From an uncultured Clostridia bacterium (GTDB lineage: Bacteria > Bacillota > Clostridia > Christensenellales > Borkfalkiaceae): a stretch of 35,270 nt of DNA. The notes beneath the pieces were generated by a model. The model was not told the origin of the DNA, did no database searches, and worked only from the letters and a program-made list of their open reading frames with translations. The position numbers and the translations under genes were made by a program. The stretch is taken from contig CALVWW010000011.1 in NCBI GenBank assembly GCA_944368155.1, forward strand, positions 1-35,270, in the 5' to 3' direction. Every line of letters begins with the position of its first letter. The first letter of the stretch is position 1. This document shows positions 23,765 to 32,196 of this stretch, piece after piece.

Positions 23765-23814
23765 AAATAAAATTGCCGCACGGCGGAAAATTCCGCCGTG
23801 CGGCAATTTTATTT
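23765..23814. terminator. Bidirectional terminator, 24-bp inverted repeat
   Basis: A 24-base perfect inverted repeat (23765-23788 and 23791-23814) with a two-base centre. It has a GC-rich middle and A/T-rich outer ends, giving a U-tract on either strand. It serves the convergent Xre and DUF3737 genes. Confidence 0.9.
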
Positions 23815-23860
23815 TAAATATCTGTTAAATTTCTACGCCGTGCGGCGGGTGATTGGCGCC

Positions 23861-24745
23861 TCAGGCAGAGCGCTTGCTTTCCCCGGCCGGGTAAATTTTT
23901 CTGCCGCGCTCATAAACTTCGGCTCCTACAGGCCTGCGGCTGTCGTCCGTTACAATCAGTTCGCCTATTTCGTCGGCGCATATCTTTCCGCTCTCGGGGT
24001 TTTTCACGGAAACTATCCCGCCCTTTATTGTTGCCTCCACATCGCTGTATTCAAAGGTCAGGTCGCAGTCTTCGGTAGTGCAGTCAATAAGTTTCAAGTT
24101 TTTGCAGTAACACAGCGGCTGGGTACCCTTTATGTGGCAGCGCACAAGAGTAAGATTTTCAGAATACCACGCAAGGTATTCTCCTCCTAAAAAGCTGTCG
24201 TATACGGTGACGTTCTTTGCGTGCCAGAAGGCGTCCTTTGTCTGGAAACGGCAGTTTTTAAAGGTGGAATTCTCTATGTACTGAAAGGTATACTTTCCTT
24301 CGAGTTTGAGGCCGTCGGCTGTAATGTTTCTGCTCTCGAAAAAGGCATATTGCGAAATGATGCTGCTGTTTTCAATGACGATGCCGCTGCTTCTCCAGCC
24401 GAACTCGGGCGAGTCTATAGTGCAGTTTTCAATAGTCACACACGTGCATTCGCGTACGGCTTTGATTCCGCCGAGAGTGCAGTTTTTCAGCTTTATGTTG
24501 TTGTCGTACCACAGCGCGGCACGGCAGTTTTCAGTCTGCACCGTGTTTTCGACTACAAGGTTGTCGCAGTGCCACATGGGATACCTCAGGTCGCAATAGC
24601 AGTTTTCAACAACGACATTGCGGCATTCCTTCAGCGCCGACTCGCCGTCGGCGGGTCCTTCAAAGCGGCAGTTTACAATTTTAACGTCTTCGCTCGCATA
24701 CAGAGCGCGCTCCTCATCAAAACGTAAATTCTCAATAACTCTCAT
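23861..24745 (-). CDS. DUF3737 family right-handed beta-helix protein, 294 aa
   Basis: The whole protein is made of short repeats of the type hxhxNCxh (VKIVNCRF, VVVENCYC, IKLKNCTL, VTIENCTI, FKNCRF, LTLVRCHI, LKLIDCTT), the ladder pattern of a right-handed parallel beta-helix. Sequence and length fit DUF3737 proteins, which occur in many gut Bacillota and resemble pectate-lyase-like folds without known activity. No signal peptide, so cytoplasmic. Start at 24745 (MRVIENLRFD); no Shine-Dalgarno sequence is apparent. Function unknown. Confidence 0.82.
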   Translation of the reverse strand: MRVIENLRFDEERALYASEDVKIVNCRFEGPADGESALKECRNVVVENCYCDLRYPMWHCDNLVVENTVQTENCRAALWYDNNIKLKNCTLGGIKAVRECTCVTIENCTIDSPEFGWRSSGIVIENSSIISQYAFFESRNITADGLKLEGKYTFQYIENSTFKNCRFQTKDAFWHAKNVTVYDSFLGGEYLAWYSENLTLVRCHIKGTQPLCYCKNLKLIDCTTEDCDLTFEYSDVEATIKGGIVSVKNPESGKICADEIGELIVTDDSRRPVGAEVYERGRKIYPAGESKRSA

Positions 24746-24776
24746 AGTATATTTTTAACCGCACGTTTGTCCTGTT

Positions 24777-24881
24777 AAACGCCGCGGGCAGTACCTTCCG
24801 ATACCTTTTTTTACATGCAGGTATGCTTGTAAGGCATGTGTCTGCATATGCTCAGCGTACCTTTCACCGAACGCGGCGTTT
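24777..24881. repeat. Nested inverted repeats between divergent genes
   Basis: AAACGCCGCG (24777-24786) and CGCGGCGTTT (24872-24881) form a perfect ten-base inverted repeat about 85 bases apart. Inside are ACATGC/GCATGT (24813-24818, 24834-24839) and TGCAG/CTGCA (24816-24820, 24842-24846). It lies between the divergent DUF3737 and YwaF-like genes and could be a structured RNA or a regulatory region. Confidence 0.35.
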
Positions 24882-24884
24882 GTG

Positions 24885-24914
24885 TTGATTTTTGTTACGC
24901 AATTGTGGTATACT
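24885..24914 (+). promoter_or_regulatory. Promoter of the YwaF/TMEM164-like gene
   Basis: TTGATT (24885-24890), 18-base spacer, TATACT (24909-24914). Confidence 0.6.
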
Positions 24915-24966
24915 TATTTGTGTATATGCAAATGGGGGAGGGCGCATTGCGCCCGTTAAAACTTTA

Positions 24967-25869
24967 ATGATAATAAATTATGGTTCGCCCGCCTATTTTA
25001 TCCCGTTTATAATTACGGGCGGAGTTGTGGCGGGGCTGTATTTCGCCCTGCGCAGGCGCACTGAATTCATAAAAAAACTCGTGTTGTTTATTATGATGGC
25101 GGTAAACATCCTTCAGCACGTTTTAAAGCAGTTCATATGGCCGCATTATTTCGGTAATTCCTATCCCGACCTTATTAACGGCGCCTACAACGTCTGCGCC
25201 ACGCTCATCTTCATGAGCCCTTTTGTGCTCCTTTCAAACAGTCGTTCGTTCAGGCAGTTCATGGCATATGTGGGGACAGGCGCGGGTCTGCTCACGATGC
25301 TCGTGCCGCACTGGTACATCGGTCAGACAATGTGGCAGTGGGATGTGCTGCGCTATTATTTCTGCCACGGACTATTGCTTGCAACATCCGTTCTGCCCGC
25401 TCTATGGGGCATATACAAGTTCAACTGGCGCGATTTTTATAAATTCCCGTTAATCTTTTTTGCCGTACTGATTTTTATCGCCTTCAACGACCTTGTGTTC
25501 TACAGCCTCGGCATAGTGGGCGAGGGTATGAACTTCTTCGACGTTTTGTATGAGGCAAACCCCTGCTGGATGATGCATCCCGACGAGGGTTTTGCCTTCC
25601 TCATCCCCGTAATAGATTTCTTTACTCCCGACGTGTTCTTCCCCGACGGTGCAGGCAGGCCGTATACTCCCATACTTTGGTACGCAATTCCGCTTTTTCT
25701 GGCTTTCTGCGTCATCGGAATTGTTCTCGGCGCCCTGCTCGACAGGCATACGTTTATTGCCGACATGAGGGCGTTTGCCGGCTTTGTGCGCAGCATTTTT
25801 GCCCGCCGCGGCGCGCTAAGGGTAAAGTACAAAAAAAGGCGCTTTAAATATAAGCGCTATAAAAGGTAA
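24967..25869 (+). CDS. YwaF/TMEM164-like integral membrane protein, 300 aa
   Basis: Seven or so hydrophobic helices with the family landmarks WPHYFGNSYPDLINGAYNVC, FMSPFVLLSNSRSFRQFMAY, LVPHWYIG and the HGLLLATSVLPALWGIYKFNWRDF stretch. This pattern fits the YwaF/TMEM164 family (TIGR02206 type). Human TMEM164 is reported as a phospholipid acyltransferase, so a lipid-modifying role is possible but unproven here. A very basic C-terminal tail follows (KYKKRRFKYKRYKR). The start is uncertain: ATG 24967 lies 26 bases after a GGGGGAGGG sequence, and a small GGGCGC/GCGCCC hairpin sits between; an upstream non-ATG start is possible. Confidence 0.7.
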   Translation: MIINYGSPAYFIPFIITGGVVAGLYFALRRRTEFIKKLVLFIMMAVNILQHVLKQFIWPHYFGNSYPDLINGAYNVCATLIFMSPFVLLSNSRSFRQFMAYVGTGAGLLTMLVPHWYIGQTMWQWDVLRYYFCHGLLLATSVLPALWGIYKFNWRDFYKFPLIFFAVLIFIAFNDLVFYSLGIVGEGMNFFDVLYEANPCWMMHPDEGFAFLIPVIDFFTPDVFFPDGAGRPYTPILWYAIPLFLAFCVIGIVLGALLDRHTFIADMRAFAGFVRSIFARRGALRVKYKKRRFKYKRYKR

Positions 25870-25873
25870 ATTT

Positions 25874-25896
25874 TGCGGCCGCATCTTGCGGCCGCA
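25874..25896 (+). terminator. Hairpin after the YwaF-like gene
   Basis: TGCGGCCGCA occurs twice (25874-25883, 25887-25896) and, being self-complementary, forms a ten-pair stem with a three-base loop; followed by TTC only. Weak U-tract. Confidence 0.5.
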
Positions 25897-25909
25897 TTCA
25901 TGGTAAATT

Positions 25910-26626
25910 ATGCTCTTTCGTAACTATAAAAAAGATTTATCGCCGTATGTGTTCGCGATGTTTGCGGTAATCGGCGGCTTTTTAGAGGCGTTCACCTTTT
26001 TGCTGCACGGCGGAGTGTTCTGCAACGCGCAGACGGGCAACGTAGTCATGCTTGTGATAAACTTCGTTCAGGGCGATTTTTCTGCGGGCCTGAGATATCT
26101 CTACTCCATTCTCGCCTATGTAATAGGCATAATATTGTCCACGGTAATACCTGCCCGCTTTAAAAATGTAAACTGGCCGCTTGTCGTCACCGCGGCAGAG
26201 ATTGCCGTCCTCGCCGGAATAGCATTTATCCCTGAGAGCGTGTCCGATTGGTTTACATATGTTACGGTCGCCTTTTTGTGTTCGGTGCAGTACAACACCT
26301 TTACGAAACTGCACGGAGTTGCGCTCGCAACGACATTCTGCACCAACAATATCCGTCAGACAGTCATGCACCTTGTGCGCGGCATAAGCGAAAAGGACAG
26401 AACCGAATACAAGAAGAGCGCCGTATATGCCTTTATAGTGATATGTTTTGCCGCAGGCGCGGCGGTCGGCGTAGTGGCGGCGGAGGGGCTGGGAAACTAT
26501 TGCATACTCATATGCGCCGCCCTGATTGTGCCCGTGCTTGCTCTGTTTGTTGCCGACAGCGCTATCTCCGTGCGCCGCCGCAAAAACGACAGCTCATCAA
26601 AAGACGATTTGCCTGCGAATATGTAA
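25910..26626 (+). CDS. YoaK/DUF1275 family membrane protein, 238 aa
   Basis: Six transmembrane helices and the DUF1275 landmarks: GGFLEAFTFLLHGGVFCNAQTGNVVMLVINF at the N-terminus (shown by GG at 22-23 and QTGN at about 40-43), and TTFCTNNIRQTVMHLVRGI in the middle. DUF1275/YoaK proteins are uncharacterised transporters or channels. No clear ribosome binding site; the ATG at 25910 is the first usable start after the preceding hairpin. May be expressed by readthrough from the YwaF-like gene. Confidence 0.88.
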   Translation: MLFRNYKKDLSPYVFAMFAVIGGFLEAFTFLLHGGVFCNAQTGNVVMLVINFVQGDFSAGLRYLYSILAYVIGIILSTVIPARFKNVNWPLVVTAAEIAVLAGIAFIPESVSDWFTYVTVAFLCSVQYNTFTKLHGVALATTFCTNNIRQTVMHLVRGISEKDRTEYKKSAVYAFIVICFAAGAAVGVVAAEGLGNYCILICAALIVPVLALFVADSAISVRRRKNDSSSKDDLPANM

Positions 26627-26680
26627 TATTTTTGTAAACTGTTTTTGATTTGCGAATATATGCAGGTCAATCGCCGGTTA

Positions 26681-26704
26681 TGCCGCCTGTATGGCGGCAT
26701 TTTT
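26681..26704 (+). terminator. Terminator after the DUF1275 gene
   Basis: TGCCGCC (26681-26687), loop TGTAT, GGCGGCA (26693-26699), then TTTTT (26700-26704). Confidence 0.85.
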
Positions 26705-26717
26705 CCTTTGCGTAAAG

Positions 26718-26747
26718 TTGCCCGCAGACGCCGCCTTATGTTATAAT
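26718..26747 (+). promoter_or_regulatory. Promoter of the ABC-2 transporter operon
   Basis: TTGCCC (26718-26723), 18-base spacer, TATAAT (26742-26747). The expected start lies almost at the GGAGG (26754-26758), giving a very short leader. Confidence 0.6.
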
Positions 26748-26764
26748 GTTTACGGAGGAATATT

Positions 26765-27682
26765 ATGAATGTAATCGAAGTCCGAAACCTGCAAAAATCT
26801 TACGGCCGGGTGCTTGCCGTCAACGGCATAACCTTTTCGGTTGAAAGGGGTAGTTTATTTTCCTTTCTCGGCGTTAACGGCGCCGGCAAGAGCACAACTA
26901 TAAATATTCTCTGCTCAATCCTCAAAAAGGACGGCGGCGAGGTAAATATCTGCGGTTTTAATCTCGATAGAGATTCCCGTGAAATTAAAAAGCGCATTGG
27001 CGTCGTGTTCCAAAAGACAGTGTTGGATGACCGTCTCACTGTGCGTGATAATTTAAAGGCGCGCGCCGCGTTTTACGGCATCACAGGCAAAAAGTGGTCG
27101 CAGAGGCTGGCGGAACTTGAGGAGCACCTCTCGCTTACTGATATACTTTCCCGTCCGTTCGGCAAACTTTCCGGCGGTCAGCGCCGCAGAGCGGATATCG
27201 CCCGGGGACTTATCAATAAACCCGAGCTTTTATTTTTGGACGAACCGACTACGGGGCTCGACCCTCAGACCCGAGCCTCCGTGTGGGAAACGGTGAATTC
27301 GCTGCGCGGAGACGAGCACACTACAGTGTTTCTGACCACGCACTATATGGAGGAAGCCGACCTCTCGGACAGGGTGATAATTATAGACGACGGGCAGATA
27401 TCCGCGGAGGGTACCCCTGCCGGACTTAAAAACCGATATTCCCGCAGCCGGTTAAAACTCTTCGGCGACGCCGCCTCAATAAGGTGCAGTTTGGCGGAAC
27501 GCGGCATTCCCTTCGATGAGGACGGCCCCGTGACGGTCGTGTACTGCAACAGTGCACAGGATGCACGCGGTTTTATCTCTGAAAATGCTCCGCTGTGCGC
27601 CGATTTTGAGTATGTAAAGGGCAGCATGGACGACGTGTTTTTAAGCGTTACGGGCAAAAAACTTCAGGGAGGCGTGCAATGA
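26765..27682 (+). CDS. ABC-2 type transporter ATPase (DrrA-like), 305 aa
   Basis: Walker A GVNGAGKS (36-43), Q83, signature LSGGQ (135-139), Walker B LLFLDEP (155-161) with catalytic Glu E160, and switch His H193. The C-terminal extension after residue 225 matches daunorubicin-resistance (DrrA) type ATPases, which power ABC-2 exporters of drugs, lipids or polysaccharides. The stop overlaps the permease ATG (ATGA at 27679-27682). Substrate unknown. Confidence 0.92.
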   Translation: MNVIEVRNLQKSYGRVLAVNGITFSVERGSLFSFLGVNGAGKSTTINILCSILKKDGGEVNICGFNLDRDSREIKKRIGVVFQKTVLDDRLTVRDNLKARAAFYGITGKKWSQRLAELEEHLSLTDILSRPFGKLSGGQRRRADIARGLINKPELLFLDEPTTGLDPQTRASVWETVNSLRGDEHTTVFLTTHYMEEADLSDRVIIIDDGQISAEGTPAGLKNRYSRSRLKLFGDAASIRCSLAERGIPFDEDGPVTVVYCNSAQDARGFISENAPLCADFEYVKGSMDDVFLSVTGKKLQGGVQ

Positions 27683-28587
27683 ATACTTTTTGTGCGCTCA
27701 TGCGCCTGACTGAACGCAACATAAAGGTGTTCATAAAGGATAAAGCAAACGTAGTTTTTTCTATGCTCGCGCCGCTCATTGTGCTCGCGCTGTACGTGCT
27801 TTTCATCGGCAGAATGCAGTCCGACGGCATAATAGCTTCACTCGCCGAATACGGCGTTTCGGCGGACGACGCCGTGCGCGCCTTTTCCGACAGCTGGATG
27901 CTCTCGGGTGTTATGGCAACTTCCTGCATAACGGTTCCTCTGTGCGCATGCGGTACGATGGTGTATGATAAAAACAGGGGCGTTTCTTCCGATTTCGCCG
28001 CCTCGCCCATACCCGCTTGGCTGCCGTCGGCGGCATACTTTCTCTCCGTCGTTGCGGCGGGGTTAATAATATGCCTTATCGTGCTCGGCGTGTGTTTTGC
28101 GTGGCTGGGCGTATCGGGCAGCTGGCTGCTCTCCGCGGGCGACGTGTTCGCCTGCATAGGCTTAACCTTTTTATCCGTGCTCTCGTCTTCAACATTGCTC
28201 GTGTTTTTAATCGGGTTTCTGAAATCGGAGGGTGCTTTTACAGGTATAAATGTAATCATCGGAACGGTCACAGGCTTTTTGACAGGCGCATACATTCCCG
28301 TAAGTAATTTTCCCGCAGCCGTGCAGTATGTGACGCTGTTTGTTCCCGGCAGCTATTCGGCGGCTCTCTTCCGCACGTTCTTTATGGACGGAGCCGTATC
28401 TGAAATGGCGGAAGCCGTTTCACCGCAGTTTGCCACAGAGCTTGCCGACAGCTTTTCGGTCCGCTTGAATTTCTTCGGCGAACCGCTTGCCGCAGGCTGG
28501 GCGGCGGCAATACTTGCAGGCACCGTGCTTCTCTTCGGCGTGTGCTTTGTCGTAAGTTCTGTAATAAGGGCAAAGCGTATAAAATAG
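27679..28587 (+). CDS. ABC-2 type transporter permease, 302 aa
   Basis: Six predicted transmembrane helices: one near residues 30-45, then a cluster from about 70 to 230, and a final one at 272-296. The first extracytoplasmic loop is short and acidic. The motif GTVTGFLTGAYIPVSNFPAAVQYV is typical of ABC-2 permeases. Forms the membrane part of the exporter with the upstream ATPase; coupled by an ATGA overlap. No terminator is obvious before the T-box promoter 75 bases on. Confidence 0.88.
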   Translation: MNTFCALMRLTERNIKVFIKDKANVVFSMLAPLIVLALYVLFIGRMQSDGIIASLAEYGVSADDAVRAFSDSWMLSGVMATSCITVPLCACGTMVYDKNRGVSSDFAASPIPAWLPSAAYFLSVVAAGLIICLIVLGVCFAWLGVSGSWLLSAGDVFACIGLTFLSVLSSSTLLVFLIGFLKSEGAFTGINVIIGTVTGFLTGAYIPVSNFPAAVQYVTLFVPGSYSAALFRTFFMDGAVSEMAEAVSPQFATELADSFSVRLNFFGEPLAAGWAAAILAGTVLLFGVCFVVSSVIRAKRIK

Positions 28588-28661
28588 ACGCGCATTTTTT
28601 GACCCGATTTGTGCACATAGGCCAAAAGTTTATTTTTAAACAAAAAAATCTGTTAAAACCG

Positions 28662-28690
28662 TTGACAAAACCGTTTGTATTGCGTATAAT
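28662..28690 (+). promoter_or_regulatory. Promoter of the T-box/trpB2 unit
   Basis: TTGACA (28662-28667), 17-base spacer, TATAAT (28685-28690): full consensus. Confidence 0.92.
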
Positions 28691-28696
28691 AACATT

Positions 28697-28967
28697 AATT
28701 TAATAGACTAAATCGTTGAAGTAAAAAGTAACTCGCGAATAGTTTCCTTTTCAGAGAGCTCCGGGCGGTGGAAGCGGGGCGGTGGCTGCGGGTGAATGGG
28801 TTACTGAGAGCGGATGTGAAGGGGGGTATCCCTGCGTAGCGTCCGACGGGGCTTTCCCGTTACAGGAAGAGGGCATTGTTTGATGCCTGCAAAGAGGCTG
28901 TTTTTAACAGTGAAATTGGGTGGCAACACGGATAAATTCGTCCCAAACGGATTTACCCGTGTTTTTT
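28697..28967 (+). promoter_or_regulatory. Tryptophan T-box leader (tRNA-sensing riboswitch)
   Basis: Stem I contains AGAGAGCTCCGGGCGGTGGAAG and, on its 3' side, the specifier loop GTGAATGGG, in which TGG (28797-28799) is the Trp codon. The conserved T-box sequence GGGTGGCAACACGG (28918-28931) carries the antiterminator bulge TGGC (28921-28924), which would pair with GCCA of a tRNA having G as discriminator base, as bacterial tRNA-Trp does. Both contacts point to tRNA-Trp. Uncharged tRNA-Trp would stabilise the antiterminator and allow trpB2 transcription. Confidence 0.93.
28926..28967 (+). terminator. T-box-controlled terminator
   Basis: ACACGG...TTCGT (28926-28941) pairs with ACGG...CCGTGT (28947-28962), with one A-C mismatch and one G-U pair, followed by TTTTTT. 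Mutually exclusive with the T-box antiterminator. Confidence 0.88.
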
Positions 28968-29100
28968 GTTGTTCCGGCCGTGCCGCCATGCGTCGCGCCG
29001 CGGCAACAACCAAAATAATACAGGTTTAGGGCTATTAAATGATTTTCGCCGCGGCAAAAATTCAACGCCGCACGGTCAGACAAAACAGGAGGTAAAAATT

Positions 29101-30471
29101 ATGTCTGCAAACAAAATTCCCTACAAAATGTATCTCACCGAGGACGAGATGCCCAAAACCTGGCTCAACTTAAAGGCGTTCATGCCCGAGCAGCACGAGC
29201 CGTTTTTAAACCCCGGCACGGGCAAACCCTGTTCCGCCGAGGAGCTTGAGGCGGTGTTCTGCAAGGAATGTGTGGAGCAGGAGCTCAACTGTACAGATAA
29301 AGAGATTGAAATACCCGAGGGTATACGCTCGTTCTATACGAATTTCCGGCCTTCACCGCTCGTGCGCGCCTATTTTCTGGAGAAAGTTTTAGATACCCCC
29401 GCCGAGATTTACTATAAGTTCGAGGGCAACAATACCTCCGGTTCGCACAAACTCAATTCCGCCGCGGCTCAGGCGTACTATGCCAAAAAGCAGGGCTTGA
29501 AGTCGGTCACCACCGAAACTGGTGCAGGACAGTGGGGCACGGCGCTCGCCATGGCGTGCGCGTTCTACGGGCTCGATTTAAAGGTATTCATGGTTAAAAC
29601 TTCCTATGAGCAGAAGCCTTACAGAAAGGAGGTAATACGCACCTACGGCGCCGATATAATTCCCTCGCCCTCCGATACCACGGAGGCCGGCAGAAAGATT
29701 CTTGCGGAGTTTCCGGGCACGGGCGGCTCCCTCGGCTGTGCGATAGCCGAGGCGGTGGAAACGGCAGTAAAAACTCCCGGCTGCCGCTATGTTTTAGGCT
29801 CGGTTTTAGACCACGTTCTTCTTCATCAGTCTGTTATAGGTATGGAGAGCAAAATTGCGCTCGATAAATACGGCGTTCAGCCCGATATAGTGATAGGCTG
29901 TGTGGGCGGCGGTTCCAATTACGGCGGGCTCATTGCTCCCTATATGGCAGAGAGGCTTCAGGGCAAGAACAATATCCGCTTTATCGGCGTGGAACCGGCA
30001 AGCTGCCCTTCGATGTCGCGCGGCAAATATGTATACGACTTCTGCGACAGCGCCAAGATAACTCCGCTTGCAAAGATGTATACGCTCGGCTGCGAGTTTA
30101 TGCCCTCGCCCGACCATGCCGGCGGGCTGAGGTACCACGGCATGAGCCCCGTAGTTTCCAAGCTCTATCACGACGGCTACATGGAAGTAAAGGCGGTAAA
30201 ACAGACGGAAGTGTTTGAGGCCGCCGAAAAATTTGCAAAGTGCGAGGGTATATTGCCCGCGCCCGAGTCGTCCCATGCCATAAAAGTGGCCATGGATGAG
30301 GCGGTTAAATGCCGCGAAACGGGCGAAAAGAAGGTAATTCTCTTCGGTCTTACGGGAACGGGCTACTTTGATTTGACGGCATATAAGTCATTTAATGAAG
30401 GCACAATGAAAGATTATATTCCAACTGACGAAGACCTTGCCCGCGGTTTTGCCAGCATACCTGAAATTTAA
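29101..30471 (+). CDS. trpB: TrpB2-type tryptophan synthase beta subunit, 456 aa
   Basis: A PLP enzyme converting indole plus serine to tryptophan. The PLP lysine is in NTSGSHKLNS (K117), the catalytic Glu in ETGAGQWG (E139), and the phosphate loop in CVGGGSNYGG. The long N-terminus and sequence place it in the TrpB2 (TIGR01415) class rather than classical TrpB1; TrpB2 often acts without a TrpA partner, and none is nearby. Start at 29101 after CAGGAGGT; an upstream frame reaching into the leader is spurious. Regulated by the tRNA-Trp T-box. Suggests salvage of environmental indole, which is inference. Confidence 0.93.
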   Translation: MSANKIPYKMYLTEDEMPKTWLNLKAFMPEQHEPFLNPGTGKPCSAEELEAVFCKECVEQELNCTDKEIEIPEGIRSFYTNFRPSPLVRAYFLEKVLDTPAEIYYKFEGNNTSGSHKLNSAAAQAYYAKKQGLKSVTTETGAGQWGTALAMACAFYGLDLKVFMVKTSYEQKPYRKEVIRTYGADIIPSPSDTTEAGRKILAEFPGTGGSLGCAIAEAVETAVKTPGCRYVLGSVLDHVLLHQSVIGMESKIALDKYGVQPDIVIGCVGGGSNYGGLIAPYMAERLQGKNNIRFIGVEPASCPSMSRGKYVYDFCDSAKITPLAKMYTLGCEFMPSPDHAGGLRYHGMSPVVSKLYHDGYMEVKAVKQTEVFEAAEKFAKCEGILPAPESSHAIKVAMDEAVKCRETGEKKVILFGLTGTGYFDLTAYKSFNEGTMKDYIPTDEDLARGFASIPEI

Positions 30472-30556
30472 AGCGGCACGCAGGCGCTGAGCGCGGAGTA
30501 AATGTTATATTAAGACTATACGCACATTTGTGTTGTTCCGATTTGATAATTCAGGG

Positions 30557-30588
30557 GCGCCGGCGCGGCAAAATTGCCGCGCCGGCGC
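30557..30588 (+). terminator. Terminator after trpB2
   Basis: A perfect 15-pair stem (30557-30571, 30574-30588) with a two-base centre; only TTC follows. Confidence 0.65.
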
Positions 30589-30651
30589 TTCTGTGCAGCG
30601 GATATATATGTTCCGTTTGGTGCGGCGCGTTTAAAATTCCGTACAAAATTC

Positions 30652-30681
30652 TTGCGCAATAAGCTGTTGCTGTTGTATAAT
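30652..30681 (+). promoter_or_regulatory. Promoter of asnA
   Basis: TTGCGC (30652-30657), 18-base spacer, TATAAT (30676-30681). Confidence 0.6.
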
Positions 30682-30717
30682 AAATATATTGTTATTAAAG
30701 ATATGAGGGAGCAGAAT

Positions 30718-31701
30718 ATGTATAAATCAAAACTCAACCTGATGGAAACAGAGCACGCAATCAAGTTTCTGAAGTCGGCGTTCGAATGCGAGCTTGCCTC
30801 GGCGCTCAACTTAACGCGCATAAGCGCGCCTCTCTTTGTCGAACGCTCGAGCGGCCTCAACGATAACTTGAACGGCGTTGAGCGCCCTGTCTCTTTTGAC
30901 GTTAAGGCAACGGGCGGGCAGGTGGAAGTCGTTCACAGCCTTGCTAAATGGAAGCGCTATGCCCTCGCAAAATACGGGTTTTCTCTGCACAGCGGCCTGT
31001 ATACCGATATGAACGCCATCCGCCGCGACGAGGATATGGACAATCTCCATTCAATATACGTCGACCAGTGGGACTGGGAGGTGGTCATCTCCCGCGAGGA
31101 CAGAAATATTGACTTTCTCAAGACCACGGTGCGCAAAATTTACTCCGCCATCCGCGCCACGGCCGAAAATGTGTGTGCGGAGTATCGTGTGCTTGAAAAC
31201 CATCTTCCGGGCGATATAACATTTGTAACCGCCCAGCAGCTTGAGGATATGTACCCCTCGCTCACACCCAAAGAGCGCGAACGCGAGTTCGTAAAGCAGC
31301 ACGGCGCGGCATTTGTCATCGGTATAGGCGCGCCATTAAAGTCGGGCAAAAAGCACGACGGCCGTGCTCCGGACTATGACGACTGGAGTTTAAACGGCGA
31401 CATAATTTTATACTACGCTCCGCTCGACTGCGCTTTCGAAGTCTCCTCTATGGGTATCCGCGTCGACAAAGACAGCCTGATGAATCAGCTTAAGGCCGAA
31501 CATTGCGAAGAGAGAGCGTCCCTTCCCTTTCACAGAGCTTTGCTAAACGGCGAGCTGCCCCTCACAATGGGCGGCGGCATAGGGCAGTCGCGCCTTTCCA
31601 TGTTCCTTTTAAATAAACTGCATATAGGCGAAGTTCAGGTCTCTGTATGGGACGAAAAGAATATAGATTATTGTTCTGCCAACGGAATTGAGCTGATGTA
31701 G
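30718..31701 (+). CDS. asnA: Aspartate-ammonia ligase (asparagine synthetase A), 327 aa
   Basis: Makes asparagine from aspartate, ammonia and ATP; related to class II aminoacyl-tRNA synthetases. Visible family features: NLTRISAPLFVERSSGLND near residues 36-54, VVHSLAKWKR (81-90), YTDMNAIRRDE, HSIYVDQWDWE (119-129), and the C-terminal GGGIGQSRLSMFLL ATP-binding motif. Length 327 is normal. The ATG at 30718 follows GAGGGAGCAGAAT. Single-gene unit with its own promoter. Confidence 0.96.
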   Translation: MYKSKLNLMETEHAIKFLKSAFECELASALNLTRISAPLFVERSSGLNDNLNGVERPVSFDVKATGGQVEVVHSLAKWKRYALAKYGFSLHSGLYTDMNAIRRDEDMDNLHSIYVDQWDWEVVISREDRNIDFLKTTVRKIYSAIRATAENVCAEYRVLENHLPGDITFVTAQQLEDMYPSLTPKEREREFVKQHGAAFVIGIGAPLKSGKKHDGRAPDYDDWSLNGDIILYYAPLDCAFEVSSMGIRVDKDSLMNQLKAEHCEERASLPFHRALLNGELPLTMGGGIGQSRLSMFLLNKLHIGEVQVSVWDEKNIDYCSANGIELM

Positions 31702-31860
31702 TTTGGCACAGTACAAGTTATATTGTTAAAAATCGCGATATTTGAATAGTTATATTAGCATTATGCTTTAGGCAACGTAAAGCCGCGCACTAAATTTCTA
31801 TTCCGGCCGCAGAGCGTGTTTTTAAGCTGCAAAAAGCCTTAAAAAATGTTATTCAAAAGG

Positions 31861-31889
31861 TTGTAAAATTTTTTTAACCGTGGTATAAT
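31861..31889 (+). promoter_or_regulatory. Promoter of the DUF1858 gene
   Basis: TTGTAA (31861-31866), 17-base spacer, TATAAT (31884-31889). The rest of 31702-31860 shows no gene. Confidence 0.7.
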
Positions 31890-31929
31890 ACAGGCAAAAT
31901 TAATAAAGATTATTAACAGGAGACATAGT

Positions 31930-32127
31930 ATGGCAAAGATAACAAAGGATACTTTAATCGTTGACTGCCTTAAAATCAATCCCAACAGCGCCGAAATTCT
32001 TCAGTCCGTCGGCATGCATTGCATCGGTTGCGCAATGGCTCACGGCGAAACTATTGAAGAAGCTGTATTTGTTCACGGCAACGATTTGGATAAGCTTTTG
32101 GAAAAACTCAACGAAGGCGTTGAATAA
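31930..32127 (+). CDS. DUF1858 domain protein, 65 aa
   Basis: A complete small DUF1858 protein with the CIGCAMAHGETIEEA motif (C31 and C34) preceded by ILQSVGMH. The family (also called prismane-associated, often found beside or fused to redox proteins) is thought to bind a partner or a metal through the two Cys; function not established. CAGGAGAC precedes the ATG. A hairpin separates it from the Sir2 gene. Confidence 0.9.
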   Translation: MAKITKDTLIVDCLKINPNSAEILQSVGMHCIGCAMAHGETIEEAVFVHGNDLDKLLEKLNEGVE

Positions 32128-32139
32128 TCGGTTTTGCTT

Positions 32140-32166
32140 AAAAGGCGGCGCTTGGCTCCGCCTTTT
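32140..32166 (+). terminator. Terminator after the DUF1858 gene
   Basis: AAAAGGCGG (32140-32148) pairs with CCGCCTTTT (32158-32166), nine-base loop; the stem includes the U-run. Confidence 0.75.
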
Positions 32167-32196
32167 ATTCATATTCAACTGAAACGGAGGGGAAGT

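Noticed and set aside
28966-29100. N-terminal extension of trpB2 into the leader
   Set aside because: The stretch overlaps the end of the T-box terminator and the Shine-Dalgarno sequence; the conserved protein starts at 29101.
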